DNA of 64,000 nucleotides. It comes from Bacteroidales bacterium (GTDB taxonomy: Bacteria; Bacillota; Clostridia; Lachnospirales; Lachnospiraceae). The notes under the pieces were generated by a model. The model made no database searches and was not told where the DNA came from. It saw only the letters and a list, made by a program, of their open reading frames with translations. The DNA is taken from contig JAMPFJ010000006.1 of NCBI GenBank assembly GCA_023664535.1, forward strand, positions 29,687 through 93,686, read 5' to 3'. Positions 8,904-18,071 of the stretch are shown here, in pieces (within the stretch, counting starts at the first letter, position 1; each line of letters starts with the position of its first letter). Both the position numbers and the translations under genes were made by a program.

Positions 8904-9824
8904 ATGGAGTTAAAAACAGAAGAAAATACGAACAAATCGACGGGACTGCGCCTTGCAGGTACGGACGGCGAGGAAATCGCCAAAAAGGAAAAAGCTCCGG
9001 AAACGGAGGTATGGGATTTCAGCCAGGGTGCGGACACCGTGCGGATAACCTCTGCGGAGAGTGCGTTGAAGCGCACGGCAAAAGAAAATAAACATGTGGA
9101 TTCCGGGAATATTATCGTAAAGATTATGGGGATAGTGATTTATGCGGTGGCAATCGCACATTCGGGACTCCTTTGCTGGATAGCTTATCAGGGCGTGGGG
9201 AAAATGACGACCAATCTGTATAAGTTTCAGGGGACATTTACCTTTCTCAGCCTGATTATTCTGGTTGACGCCATTATGGTCAATATTTTGTTTGAAAGGA
9301 AGATATCCCTGTTTGTTGTCGCCCTGCTGCTGCCCTTTCTCTATCCGGGAATGCGAACCTCCCATGTAAAGGGCTCCGGAGGCTTCGGAAGTATTTTTTC
9401 GCTTATCTATTTCCTCAGCCTGTGCGGATTTTTTGCCTTTTTTGGAAACTCCTATCTGCATTACGGCGCAGTGATTCTGCTTGAGGACGAGGGGAAACGG
9501 ACAATAGCGATAGATGCGCTGGATGAAATGACAGAGAGCGGGAAAACCTTAGGGGATATTCTTGCTAAGACGGTTAGGATAGAGCAGGTGGGAGTGGAGC
9601 AGGACGCCGCCGGAAACGTAATGGTCGGCTTCGCCGGCTCGGGCATGATTAGCTTAGACCAGGATACTTATATCAAGGGAATGACGAAGTCCGTTCCTAC
9701 TGAACTGGTTTTTGTAAAATCGTCGGGCAGCGGGACATATGAATTAAGGAGGGCGGCATTAAACGGTAAAGAGCTGACCGAAAGGGGTATCACAAATTAC
9801 TGGAAGCTGATAGCAGAGCCTTGA
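8904..9824 (+). CDS. Hypothetical multi-pass membrane protein
   Basis: A 306-residue protein not matched to any family I recognise. Residues 1-65 are charged and cytoplasmic-looking. Four hydrophobic stretches follow (around 70-92, 105-125, 128-142, 160-185), then a soluble C-terminal domain of about 110 residues ending GITNYWKLIAEP. GGAGTGGGG lies just before the ATG. It begins 13 nt after valS and is probably cotranscribed with it, which does not by itself indicate function. Its stop codon overlaps the -35 box of the next promoter. Confidence 0.7.
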   Translation: MELKTEENTNKSTGLRLAGTDGEEIAKKEKAPETEVWDFSQGADTVRITSAESALKRTAKENKHVDSGNIIVKIMGIVIYAVAIAHSGLLCWIAYQGVGKMTTNLYKFQGTFTFLSLIILVDAIMVNILFERKISLFVVALLLPFLYPGMRTSHVKGSGGFGSIFSLIYFLSLCGFFAFFGNSYLHYGAVILLEDEGKRTIAIDALDEMTESGKTLGDILAKTVRIEQVGVEQDAAGNVMVGFAGSGMISLDQDTYIKGMTKSVPTELVFVKSSGSGTYELRRAALNGKELTERGITNYWKLIAEP

Positions 9825-9849
9825 CAGTCTCCCTTACATTGTTTATAAT
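9821..9849 (+). promoter_or_regulatory. Consensus promoter of the symporter gene
   Basis: TTGACA (9821-9826), a 17-nt spacer and TATAAT (9844-9849): a perfect sigma-A match. The upstream gene's TGA stop lies inside the -35 hexamer. Confidence 0.88.
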
Positions 9850-9904
9850 CCACTTTAAAGCGTTAAAGCTTTAAATAGAAAAAGAGATAGGGAGAAAAAA
9901 GAAA

Positions 9905-11440
9905 ATGGCAATCAAGATTTTATTATTGGTCGTGTTTTTTGCGGTAATGATTGGTATCGGTATTTATTCCAGAAAACAGGCTACCAATGTCAATGATTTC
10001 GTACTGGGAGGAAGAAGCGTAGGACCATGGCTTACGGCGTTTGCATTTGGTACTTCGTACTTTTCTTCCGTTGTATTTGTAGGATATGCGGGGCAGTTCG
10101 GCTGGAAATACGGTCTGGCGTCCACCTGGATTGGTCTGGGGAATGCATTTATCGGAAGCCTGCTGGCATGGCTGGTGCTGGGAAGAAGAACCCGTGTCAT
10201 GACGCAGAAGCTGGATGCAAAGACCATGCCGGAATTTTTCGGAAAACGTTACGATTCCAAAGCGCTCCGGATTGCCGGCTCTGCCATTGCATTTGTTTTT
10301 CTTGTGCCGTATACGGCATCCATTTATAACGGACTTTCCAGGCTGTTTGGTATGGCGTTTGATATTGACTACAAGGTATGTATTATCGTTATGGCGCTGC
10401 TGACTGGTGTTTACGTTATTGTAGGCGGATATATGGCGACGGCATTAAATGATTTTGTTCAGGGAATTATCATGCTGATTGGTATATGTGCGGTTATTGC
10501 CGCCGTATTAAACGGTCAGGGCGGTTTTTTAAATGCAGTGAAGGAGCTTTCTCTTATTTCCGCAAAGGACGCTGCGGTTCCGGCGCTTTCCGACGGACAG
10601 GGATTGCTGGTAAGCTTTTTCGGACCGGACCCTGTTAATCTGCTGGGGGTTGTCATTCTGACCTCCCTTGGTACGTGGGGACTTCCGCAGATGGTACATA
10701 AGTTTTATGCGATTAAGGACGAGAAGGCGGTTAAGACCGGTACGGTGGTTTCTACTTTTTTTGCCATCATCATTTCCGGCGGCTGTTATTTCTTAGGCGG
10801 CTTCGGACGGTTGTTTGACTGTCCGGCGATTTATAAGGAGGACGGAAGTATTGCTTTTGACTCCATTGTTCCCCAGATGCTGTCCACTCTGCCGGATATT
10901 TTAATCGGTATCGTGATTGTGCTGGTGCTTTCCGCATCCATGTCCACGCTGTCTTCACTGGTGTTAACCTCCAGTTCAACGCTGACGCTGGATTTCTTAA
11001 AAGAATCGGTGGCGAAAAACATGAGTGAAAAGACGCAGCTTATTGTTATGCGTGTGCTGGTTGCCGGATTTATTATCCTGTCCGTAGTATTGGCGTTAAA
11101 TCCGCCCACCTTTATTGCACAGCTTATGGGTATCTCCTGGGGTGCGCTGGCAGGGGCGTTTCTGGCACCGTTCATGTACGGGCTGTATTCAAAGCGGATT
11201 ACCCGGGCGGCTGTCTGGGCAAGTTATATTGTAGGTGTGGGAATTACCGTTTCCAACATGTTTATCGGGTTTATTGCATCGCCAATCAATGCGGGAGCGA
11301 TTACGATGATTGCAGGCTTGATTGTCGTACCGGTGGTGAGCCTGATTACACCGAAAATGAATAAGGAGTTTGTGGAGGAGATTTTCACCTGTTACAACGA
11401 GACCGTAACGGTACATAAGAAAAATTCATTGGAGGAGTAA
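9905..11440 (+). CDS. Sodium:solute symporter (SSS family)
   Basis: A 511-residue polytopic membrane protein with about 13 hydrophobic segments. It has the family N-terminus (RKQATNVNDFVLGGRSVGPWLTAFAFGTSYFSS), the GGYMATALNDFVQG motif near residues 175-190 and the WGLPQMVHKFYAIKDEKAV stretch. SSS proteins couple sodium entry to uptake of proline, pantothenate, sugars and other solutes; the substrate cannot be assigned here. The SSxMSTLSSLVLTSSS-type segment (about 345-360) matches the sodium site region of the family. It has its own strong promoter and a downstream terminator, so it is a single-gene unit. Confidence 0.9.
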   Translation: MAIKILLLVVFFAVMIGIGIYSRKQATNVNDFVLGGRSVGPWLTAFAFGTSYFSSVVFVGYAGQFGWKYGLASTWIGLGNAFIGSLLAWLVLGRRTRVMTQKLDAKTMPEFFGKRYDSKALRIAGSAIAFVFLVPYTASIYNGLSRLFGMAFDIDYKVCIIVMALLTGVYVIVGGYMATALNDFVQGIIMLIGICAVIAAVLNGQGGFLNAVKELSLISAKDAAVPALSDGQGLLVSFFGPDPVNLLGVVILTSLGTWGLPQMVHKFYAIKDEKAVKTGTVVSTFFAIIISGGCYFLGGFGRLFDCPAIYKEDGSIAFDSIVPQMLSTLPDILIGIVIVLVLSASMSTLSSLVLTSSSTLTLDFLKESVAKNMSEKTQLIVMRVLVAGFIILSVVLALNPPTFIAQLMGISWGALAGAFLAPFMYGLYSKRITRAAVWASYIVGVGITVSNMFIGFIASPINAGAITMIAGLIVVPVVSLITPKMNKEFVEEIFTCYNETVTVHKKNSLEE

Positions 11441-11468
11441 TATTTTCTTTCAAATAAAAAGTATGCGG

Positions 11469-11545
11469 TTTAAGAGACTGTTAATAATGAAGAGGAATAT
11501 TTTGGCATGTTCCCTTTTCTTGTTGACAGTCTTTTCTTTTTCCAG
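11469..11545 (+). terminator. Terminator after the symporter gene
   Basis: A long imperfect stem pairs GACTGTTAATAATGAAGAGG with the segment ending TTGTTGACAGTC, followed by the T-rich TTTTCTTTTT. Confidence 0.65.
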
Positions 11546-11606
11546 AAAAAAACAGGAAAAACATCCAAAAAGTGTGAAAAAACATATGTTAAAAATAAAA
11601 TGTTTA

Positions 11607-11615
11607 TGCTATAAT
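11607..11615 (+). promoter_or_regulatory. Extended -10 promoter of the large LRR gene
   Basis: TGCTATAAT is a perfect extended -10. The -35 position holds only TGTTAA. The leader to the ATG is about 75 nt. Confidence 0.6.
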
Positions 11616-11694
11616 GAAAAGGCTAACAATTTGCAGACAACAAATAAGTATAAGGGCAACGTTACACAATAATGAATAAGGAGGGCGCACAGGA

Positions 11695-14600
11695 ATGAGA
11701 AAAAAGAGACTAAGGTTACTAAGCTTTGCCTTAGCGGCTACGCTTGTGGTATCATCTGCGAATACAGGCGGTGTTGTATTTGCAACGGGTATAGATGAGT
11801 CCGAAGCGGTGCAGCAGGAAACAATCTCTTCGGAAGAAACAACGCAGAATGCGGAAGAGATTAGCGAAGAAGTTACGGAAGCAGCCGTGCAGACGACGGA
11901 ACAGGTTACGGAAACAGAAGTGACAACGGAAGAAATCACAACAGAGGCTGCAACGGAGAAGGAAACTACGGAAGAAGCCGGGGAATCGGATACGACAGCG
12001 GAAAGCACAGAGGAAGGTTTGCTTGAAGAGGAGATGGAGACAAAGGCAGCCTCCAACGGTGTGATTGCGGATGCGGTATTGCTGCAGATGGTGGTAGACG
12101 CATATAATGCTGATAAGGATACGAGTAAAACATCGGCTAATTTTACCCTTGCTGATTTAAGAGGGTATGACGGGGAACTGGATTTTTCCTCAAACAGCAA
12201 GGCGTCGCAGGTTAAGAGCGTGGCGGGTCTTGGTAACGCCAAGAGCGCAACGTTGATTGATATGAGCAGCTTTACCGGTGTTACGGAGATTGCGGCACAG
12301 GAGTTCCAGGGCTGTGGAATGACAAAAGTAAGCTTGCCGGCGAATTTGCAGAAAATAGGCGAGAAGGCATTTGAGAGCTGTACGGCATTGACGGAGATTG
12401 ATGCGGGAACAAAGAAGAATACATTGCCGGCTTCCCTGACCGAGGTAGGGCAGCAGGCGTTCAGTAACTGTAGAGCTCTGAAAGAGATTACACTGCCGTC
12501 TTTTACTGCCGGAGGAACGATTTTACAGAGCTCCGCATCATTGTTTGCAGGCTGCTCCAGTCTGGAAAAGATTGTAATCGGCAAGGGAATCCAGACGATT
12601 CCGGTCAGCGCTTTCAGCGGTGCGGGAATTAGCGGTGAAGGAGTCTCGCTTACCTTTGAAAGCGGTACACAGCTGGATAAGATTCTGGGTTCTGCTTTTT
12701 CCGGTATGAAATTTACGACAGACGGAACATTGAATCTTACAAATTGTACGAAGCTGGCAAGTATAGCGGATAATGCTTTTGAAGGAGCCGAGGGGCTGGA
12801 GACGGTGATTCTGCCGTCTACACTGACCAAGCTTGAGCTTGGAAGCAATACCTTTGCAAAGACGGCTGTTACCAGCATGTATGCGTCAGGTAAGACAAAT
12901 ACAGGAATATATTTACCGGATTATGTAATTGGAATAGGGGCAGGATGTTTCTATGGAAATACCGCAATGACCGCTATTTCGCTGTCTCCGAATCTGACGG
13001 CTATTCCGGATTATACCTTTGATGGGTGTACGGCTTTGGCGTCGGTTACACAGAGACAGTCTTCCGGGAAATCTGCGGTTAAAGAGGTTGGCGACTGTGC
13101 TTTCCGTGGAACGGCGATTACCAATACGGATTTCTTGATGAAGATGAACCAGCTGGAGGTAATCGGTTATCAGGAATTAGCGGTTACAGGAATAGGAAAG
13201 AACAACAAAGATAAGGTGGCTTCTCCCGGTCTGGGCGGTGAAAATACGAGAGTAGATGATGCCAAGACCCATGCAAAGACCTATATCGAAAATAACCGGA
13301 ATAAACCATGCGGAAGTGAGGTCTTTACCGATTGTAAAGAGCTGGCAAGCGTCAGCATTCCGGCATCAGTAAAGAAGATAGGAAGCCGTGCATTTTATTT
13401 TGCCAATCAGCAGAATCAGGACGGAAAAGAGTTAACGACGGATATCACCACGGATTCTGTGCTGGAAACGTTTACATGGGCATCGTCTACCAGTAAGAGT
13501 ACGGCGGTGGAGAGAAGGATTTATTCGGAAGCGTTTTACGGGTGTCTGCGACTGGAGACTGTAGTATTACCGCAGAATGCCAATTCCGGTGAGGAATTCT
13601 ACATAGATAACTACGCTTTTTATAATGCCAAATCCTTGACAACAATCGGTGTTACGGGAAGCGACAATGTATTTCCGGTTACGTTGAAGGCGATTGGGGA
13701 AGGGGCGTTTGAGTTTTGTGCATCAATACCGAAGGTTACCATTCCTTCTTCGGAGGATGGAAGCTGTCCGGAATTAGGACAAAAGGTATTCCAGCATTGT
13801 GTTTCTCTCGCATCGGCAGCACTTCCGCAAAAGATTACAAAAATACCGGAGAAATTCTTTTATAATTGCCCCATTAAACAATTCAGTGCGGGTACTGCCA
13901 TAGAAGAATTTGGGAATTTATCTTTCATGGGACATCAATTTGAAATCTTGGATTTATCCGGATATACAGGATTAAAGGAAATTGGAGCCGGAGCATTTGC
14001 AAATGCCGATACGATTGTAGAAAATAATATACCTGATAAGATGGATAAGCTGATGGGTGGTAAGACTTTGCAGACCTGTAACGGTGGATTATCTGTAATG
14101 ACAACGGTCATATTACCGTCTAAAATGAAAAACGATGGTACGCTTTATATCAATTCTGCGGCGTTTTGTGCACATGCGTTTTTTACTACGATGAAAACAT
14201 CGAATGCGGGGCAGAACGGTGCAGTATATATTCCGGATTATGTTAAAGAGACCGGTACCGCTGTGTTTTCGGTAACGCCAGTGTCCAAGGTGGTATACCA
14301 GGCGGATACGACGGGAAAGAATCAGTGGAAGGAGATTCCGGAGCAGATGTTTGAGGGATGCTTCAATATCACAGAGGCAAAAAATGTACTGCCTACCGGC
14401 AGCTATGTGCAGGGGATTGGTAAGCGGGCATTTGCGGAGTCTTCGGTAACGTCTGCGGATTTATCGCATTATACGTCACTAAAGACAATCGGTACCGGAA
14501 GCCTGCCTTCTTCGATAAGTAAAGAGCCGGGAGCGTTCGAAGCTTGTGAATCATTGACAACGGTTAAGCTGCCGACGAATACGTTGATTAGTCTGGAAGA

Positions 14601-17160
14601 TAAAAGTTTTTATGGTGCGACAGCATTAACAAGCATTGACCTTGGCGGAACATGGCTTATTGCAACTAACGGGATGGCAAATTGTACTTCCCTGGAGAAG
14701 ATTACGTTCCCTGATACAATGCAAAAAATAAATAAAGAATCCTTTATGGGCTGTACCGCACTACAGACTGTAGAGTTTGGAAAACTGGAAAAGATTGGAG
14801 AAAAAGCATTTTATGAGTGTAGTAAGTTATCGCTGACCAAAAGCGGTTTGCCAGATTCGTTGACAGAAATTGGAAATCAAGCTTTTACGATAAGTAAAAA
14901 TAACGGAAGTATCGGAGAAGTATCCTTTGGTCCGAATCTGGAAACAATAGGGACAAATGCATTCCAGAGAAGCGGAGTGACAAAGGTAGATTTTTCCCGG
15001 GCAAAGAAGTTGAAATCGATAGGAAACGTTGCGTTTTCCGGTAATAATACCTTAAAAGAATTTACCATTTCAGGAACAAAGGTAACAGAAATCGGTACTG
15101 ATTTGTTAAGGGAATGTCTGGCTTTGGAGACGGTGACATTGGGGGATGAGATAGTATATGTGAATAAGAATGCCTTGGCATGCTGTCCGAAGTTCCGCTC
15201 CTTTACCTTTGCCTCCACGACGACGATAAGTAACGAGGTATTCTTCGCAAAAGGAACAGCTCCGGAGGATACGACGGCGCAGCAGTCAAGCACTCCCGGA
15301 AAGATAGCAATTACGGTGAATACCCCGAAAGAGACGCTTGTACCGATAGGAAGAAATTTCTATTTCCCATATTATGTTAATCAGAAGGGGAAATCCAATT
15401 TTGATTACATATTAGTAGGGAATACGAGCTCACCGGCTACTATTGACCAGCATGTAAAGGTAACGGCAAATCTGGTGGACGGCTACTATAAGCAGAGACA
15501 GTCTAATGAAGAGGGGAACAGATATAAGGTTACGGACACGGCATATTATGAGAAGGTAGAGCCGGCACCAAGTATGGTAGTTGCAGCATCTAAGCAGGAG
15601 ATTGATACTATTCAATTAGCAGGGTTAAAGCCGACGGACGGGACAATCGATTTTAGTGTAGTGTGCAGTATTACGTTCTCCTGTGATGAAAAGACGGTAA
15701 GTATTACGGCGGATAAATTTGCGGCAAATTATAAGCTTAAGGTAGAGAATGTACCGTTGATGGCAGAGCTTTATGAAGACAAGGATAAGACGACTGTCAT
15801 TCCGCAAGGACAGACAAAGGCGGTACAGGCTGTCGACAATAAAAAAGGCGCATTCCAATGCTATTATGATATAAAGGATGAAGAGTTAGGCAGTTCGCCG
15901 GATACGTATGACCTTGTGGTGGAAACCAGTAATCCGGATGTCATCTATGCGGGTTCAGGCTCTTCTGTCAAGAAGCCGGAGGCGGATGAGAACGGCAGAT
16001 ATACTTATACTGTCAGCGCCACGAAAACAGATAGTAAGGGGACTATTTCAGGAGATACGAATAAACAGACATTTTATCTGATTCCCGCTGGTATCGGTAC
16101 GGCAGTGGTTACGGTTTATCCAAAGGGATATCCGCAGTATCCGCAGAAGTATACGTATACGGTAAATTCGGATATTAAGAGCATAAAGCTGGAGGTGCCG
16201 AAGGAATATAACAATAAGATAAGCCCGGGAGCTTCTTTCTCCGTATTCTCGGAATATGAGAATTACTTTGGCAATACCGTATCCGTAAAGGATATGAGCA
16301 AATTTAAGCTGTATTCCAACAAAACGATAACCTTTACCTCGGATGCTCCGGAATATGTAAGGGTAGACCAGTTGGGAAATGTTAAGGTTCTGAAAGCAGA
16401 CGCAACGGCAAAGACGGTAAAGATAACGGCAACGGCGCCGGGTTCTGTGGGTGGAAAAGAAGTAAAACAGACGGTTAACTTGAAAGTGAAATACCAGGAT
16501 ACAAAGGTAAATGAAAATGTAATAGACCAGCAAACCGGAGCCACCGTGGCAGCAACAAAGGTAAGCTCCAAGGATTTGGAGGGCGAAGCAGCCTTTGTGA
16601 AGCCGAAGACGACTTCTGCTACGGTTACCATACCGGATACGGTGACGATAAACGGAGTGAAGTATAAGGTTACATCGGTTTCTGCCAACGCCTTTAAGAA
16701 TAATACAAAGATAAAAACCGTTAAGGTTGGTAAGTATGTAAAAGAGCTTGGCGATAATGCATTTTATGGATGTAAGTCGTTAACAAAGATAACTTTGCCG
16801 AAATCACTTCAGCGGATAGGAAAGAAGACATTTTATAACTGCAAGAAGCTGAAGACGGTGAGCTTTGCGAAGAATACAGCCCTTACCGAGATAGGGGACT
16901 GCGCATTCTACAACTGTGTTGTACTGGCGAAAATAACCGTTCCCGCTAAGGTAACGAAGATTGGGACAAAGGCATTCTGTAATTGTAAGAAGCTGAAAAC
17001 CATTACCATAAAGTCAACCGTATTAAATACAGTCGGCAAAAATGCGTTTAAGGGAATCCATAAGAAAGCGGTAATTAAAGTACCGAAGAAAATGCTTTCT
17101 ACCTATAAGACCTTATTAAAGGGCAAGGGACAGAAAAAAACGGTGAAGATTAAAAAATAA
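11695..17160 (+). CDS. Giant secreted BspA-like leucine-rich-repeat protein
   Basis: An 1821-residue extracellular protein. Residues 1-31 are a signal peptide (basic MRKKRLRLL, hydrophobic core, VFATG). Residues about 32-120 are an acidic Thr/Glu-rich spacer. From about 170 to 1190 there are many BspA/LRR_5-type repeats with the pattern LxxIGxxAFxxCxxLxxVxLP. Residues about 1200-1610 look like beta-sandwich or Ig-like modules. A second LRR block (about 1655-1790) precedes a very basic C-terminus (KVPKKMLSTYKTLLKGKG). There is no LPXTG anchor or SLH domain, so retention may depend on the basic end. Related proteins bind host or matrix ligands in other bacteria, but the ligand here is unknown. 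AAGGAGG precedes the ATG. The 1269-residue gene at 41440 has the same C-terminal module. Confidence 0.88.
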   Translation: MRKKRLRLLSFALAATLVVSSANTGGVVFATGIDESEAVQQETISSEETTQNAEEISEEVTEAAVQTTEQVTETEVTTEEITTEAATEKETTEEAGESDTTAESTEEGLLEEEMETKAASNGVIADAVLLQMVVDAYNADKDTSKTSANFTLADLRGYDGELDFSSNSKASQVKSVAGLGNAKSATLIDMSSFTGVTEIAAQEFQGCGMTKVSLPANLQKIGEKAFESCTALTEIDAGTKKNTLPASLTEVGQQAFSNCRALKEITLPSFTAGGTILQSSASLFAGCSSLEKIVIGKGIQTIPVSAFSGAGISGEGVSLTFESGTQLDKILGSAFSGMKFTTDGTLNLTNCTKLASIADNAFEGAEGLETVILPSTLTKLELGSNTFAKTAVTSMYASGKTNTGIYLPDYVIGIGAGCFYGNTAMTAISLSPNLTAIPDYTFDGCTALASVTQRQSSGKSAVKEVGDCAFRGTAITNTDFLMKMNQLEVIGYQELAVTGIGKNNKDKVASPGLGGENTRVDDAKTHAKTYIENNRNKPCGSEVFTDCKELASVSIPASVKKIGSRAFYFANQQNQDGKELTTDITTDSVLETFTWASSTSKSTAVERRIYSEAFYGCLRLETVVLPQNANSGEEFYIDNYAFYNAKSLTTIGVTGSDNVFPVTLKAIGEGAFEFCASIPKVTIPSSEDGSCPELGQKVFQHCVSLASAALPQKITKIPEKFFYNCPIKQFSAGTAIEEFGNLSFMGHQFEILDLSGYTGLKEIGAGAFANADTIVENNIPDKMDKLMGGKTLQTCNGGLSVMTTVILPSKMKNDGTLYINSAAFCAHAFFTTMKTSNAGQNGAVYIPDYVKETGTAVFSVTPVSKVVYQADTTGKNQWKEIPEQMFEGCFNITEAKNVLPTGSYVQGIGKRAFAESSVTSADLSHYTSLKTIGTGSLPSSISKEPGAFEACESLTTVKLPTNTLISLEDKSFYGATALTSIDLGGTWLIATNGMANCTSLEKITFPDTMQKINKESFMGCTALQTVEFGKLEKIGEKAFYECSKLSLTKSGLPDSLTEIGNQAFTISKNNGSIGEVSFGPNLETIGTNAFQRSGVTKVDFSRAKKLKSIGNVAFSGNNTLKEFTISGTKVTEIGTDLLRECLALETVTLGDEIVYVNKNALACCPKFRSFTFASTTTISNEVFFAKGTAPEDTTAQQSSTPGKIAITVNTPKETLVPIGRNFYFPYYVNQKGKSNFDYILVGNTSSPATIDQHVKVTANLVDGYYKQRQSNEEGNRYKVTDTAYYEKVEPAPSMVVAASKQEIDTIQLAGLKPTDGTIDFSVVCSITFSCDEKTVSITADKFAANYKLKVENVPLMAELYEDKDKTTVIPQGQTKAVQAVDNKKGAFQCYYDIKDEELGSSPDTYDLVVETSNPDVIYAGSGSSVKKPEADENGRYTYTVSATKTDSKGTISGDTNKQTFYLIPAGIGTAVVTVYPKGYPQYPQKYTYTVNSDIKSIKLEVPKEYNNKISPGASFSVFSEYENYFGNTVSVKDMSKFKLYSNKTITFTSDAPEYVRVDQLGNVKVLKADATAKTVKITATAPGSVGGKEVKQTVNLKVKYQDTKVNENVIDQQTGATVAATKVSSKDLEGEAAFVKPKTTSATVTIPDTVTINGVKYKVTSVSANAFKNNTKIKTVKVGKYVKELGDNAFYGCKSLTKITLPKSLQRIGKKTFYNCKKLKTVSFAKNTALTEIGDCAFYNCVVLAKITVPAKVTKIGTKAFCNCKKLKTITIKSTVLNTVGKNAFKGIHKKAVIKVPKKMLSTYKTLLKGKGQKKTVKIKK

Positions 17161-17177
17161 CCGGTTTTACACATAAC

Positions 17178-17326
17178 AAAAAGGATTGCCGCACGAAGAT
17201 TTTATTTGTTAACCGGCTGTGCAATATAACAAAGAACGCTGCAACGCAGTGCTTAGCTTTCGCTTATCTTTGTTATATTTGCATAGCCGGAAATAAATAT
17301 CTTGCTTCGTGCGGCAGTCTTTTTTT
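17178..17326. terminator. 150-nt long palindrome acting as terminator of the LRR gene
   Basis: The outer stem pairs GATTGCCGCACGAAG with CTTCGTGCGGCAGTC; the inner stem pairs CCGGCTGTGCAATATAAC and its continuation AAAGA with TCTTTG and the stretch ending ATAGCCGG. The left edge has an A run and the right a T7 run (17320-17326), so it can terminate from either side. The apical region has AACGCAG and GCTTTCGCT, also found in the dispersed palindromic element. Confidence 0.75.
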
Positions 17327-17443
17327 CACTTTGGACTTAAAAGAAGGGAATAGAACATTGACATTTTCAATAAGATAAGGTTAGAATAGTAGAATAATCT
17401 GCCAAAACGAAGAGGTTTTGGGAAGTTTTTGAAGGAGAGTTTA

Positions 17444-17923
17444 ATGATTAAGAAATATTTAATTGCATTTTTTATTTCCATGGTTCCGTTAGTTGAATTA
17501 AGGGCGGCGGTTCCTTATGCGCTGGCGATAGGACTGCCGGTGGTGCAGTCTTATGTGGTTTGTATTTTGGGGAATATGCTGCCGGTTCCGATTATTTTCC
17601 TCTTTGCAAGAAAGGTGTTGGAATGGGGAAAGGATAAAAAATTTATCGGCAGATTTTTCACCTTCTGTCTGGAAAAGGGACATAAGGGTGGAGAAAAACT
17701 GAAGGCAAAGGCGGGAAAAGGTCTGTTCTGGGCATTATTGCTGTTTGTGGGGATTCCGCTTCCGGGAACCGGCGCATGGACGGGAACGCTTGCCGCCAGC
17801 ATTTTGGATATGGATTTCAAATCCAGCGTACTGGCAGTATTATCAGGCGTTATACTGGCAGGAGTGATTATGGGTCTTGCAAGCGCCGGGGTGCTGAGTG
17901 GTCTGGATATTTTACTGAATTAG
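17444..17923 (+). CDS. Small multidrug export family membrane protein (COG2426)
   Basis: A 159-residue membrane protein with four to five hydrophobic segments, resembling the Sm_multidrug_ex family (COG2426). Recognisable parts are the N-terminal MVPLVELRAAVPYALAIGLP, the GNMLPVPIIFLFARKVLEW segment and the central FVGIPLPGTGAWTGTLAASIL. The family name comes from limited evidence and the transported compound, if any, is unknown. The ATG at 17444 has GAAGGAG 8 nt upstream; an upstream TTG (17429) lies inside that ribosome site and is rejected. Confidence 0.8.
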   Translation: MIKKYLIAFFISMVPLVELRAAVPYALAIGLPVVQSYVVCILGNMLPVPIIFLFARKVLEWGKDKKFIGRFFTFCLEKGHKGGEKLKAKAGKGLFWALLLFVGIPLPGTGAWTGTLAASILDMDFKSSVLAVLSGVILAGVIMGLASAGVLSGLDILLN

Positions 17924-18071
17924 GAAACGGGCAGTTTCAGCTAAAGATGATAATACTGTGGGATAACACGGTCTTTTGTGAGAAGAAACGATTCTCCGAT
18001 ATTGACATGGATTCACCTGCTTGATAGAATAAATATATGTAGAATGGGTTACGAATAGGGAGGAAATAGGT

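Noticed and set aside
11463..11672. Possible 69-residue gene between the symporter and the LRR gene
   Set aside because: It overlaps a terminator hairpin and the LRR promoter and has no ribosome-binding site.
11604..12878. Long minus-strand open frame opposite the LRR gene (424 residues)
   Set aside because: It mirrors the Thr/Glu-rich and LRR coding sequence, has Ser/Val-rich composition, no ribosome-binding site and no domain.
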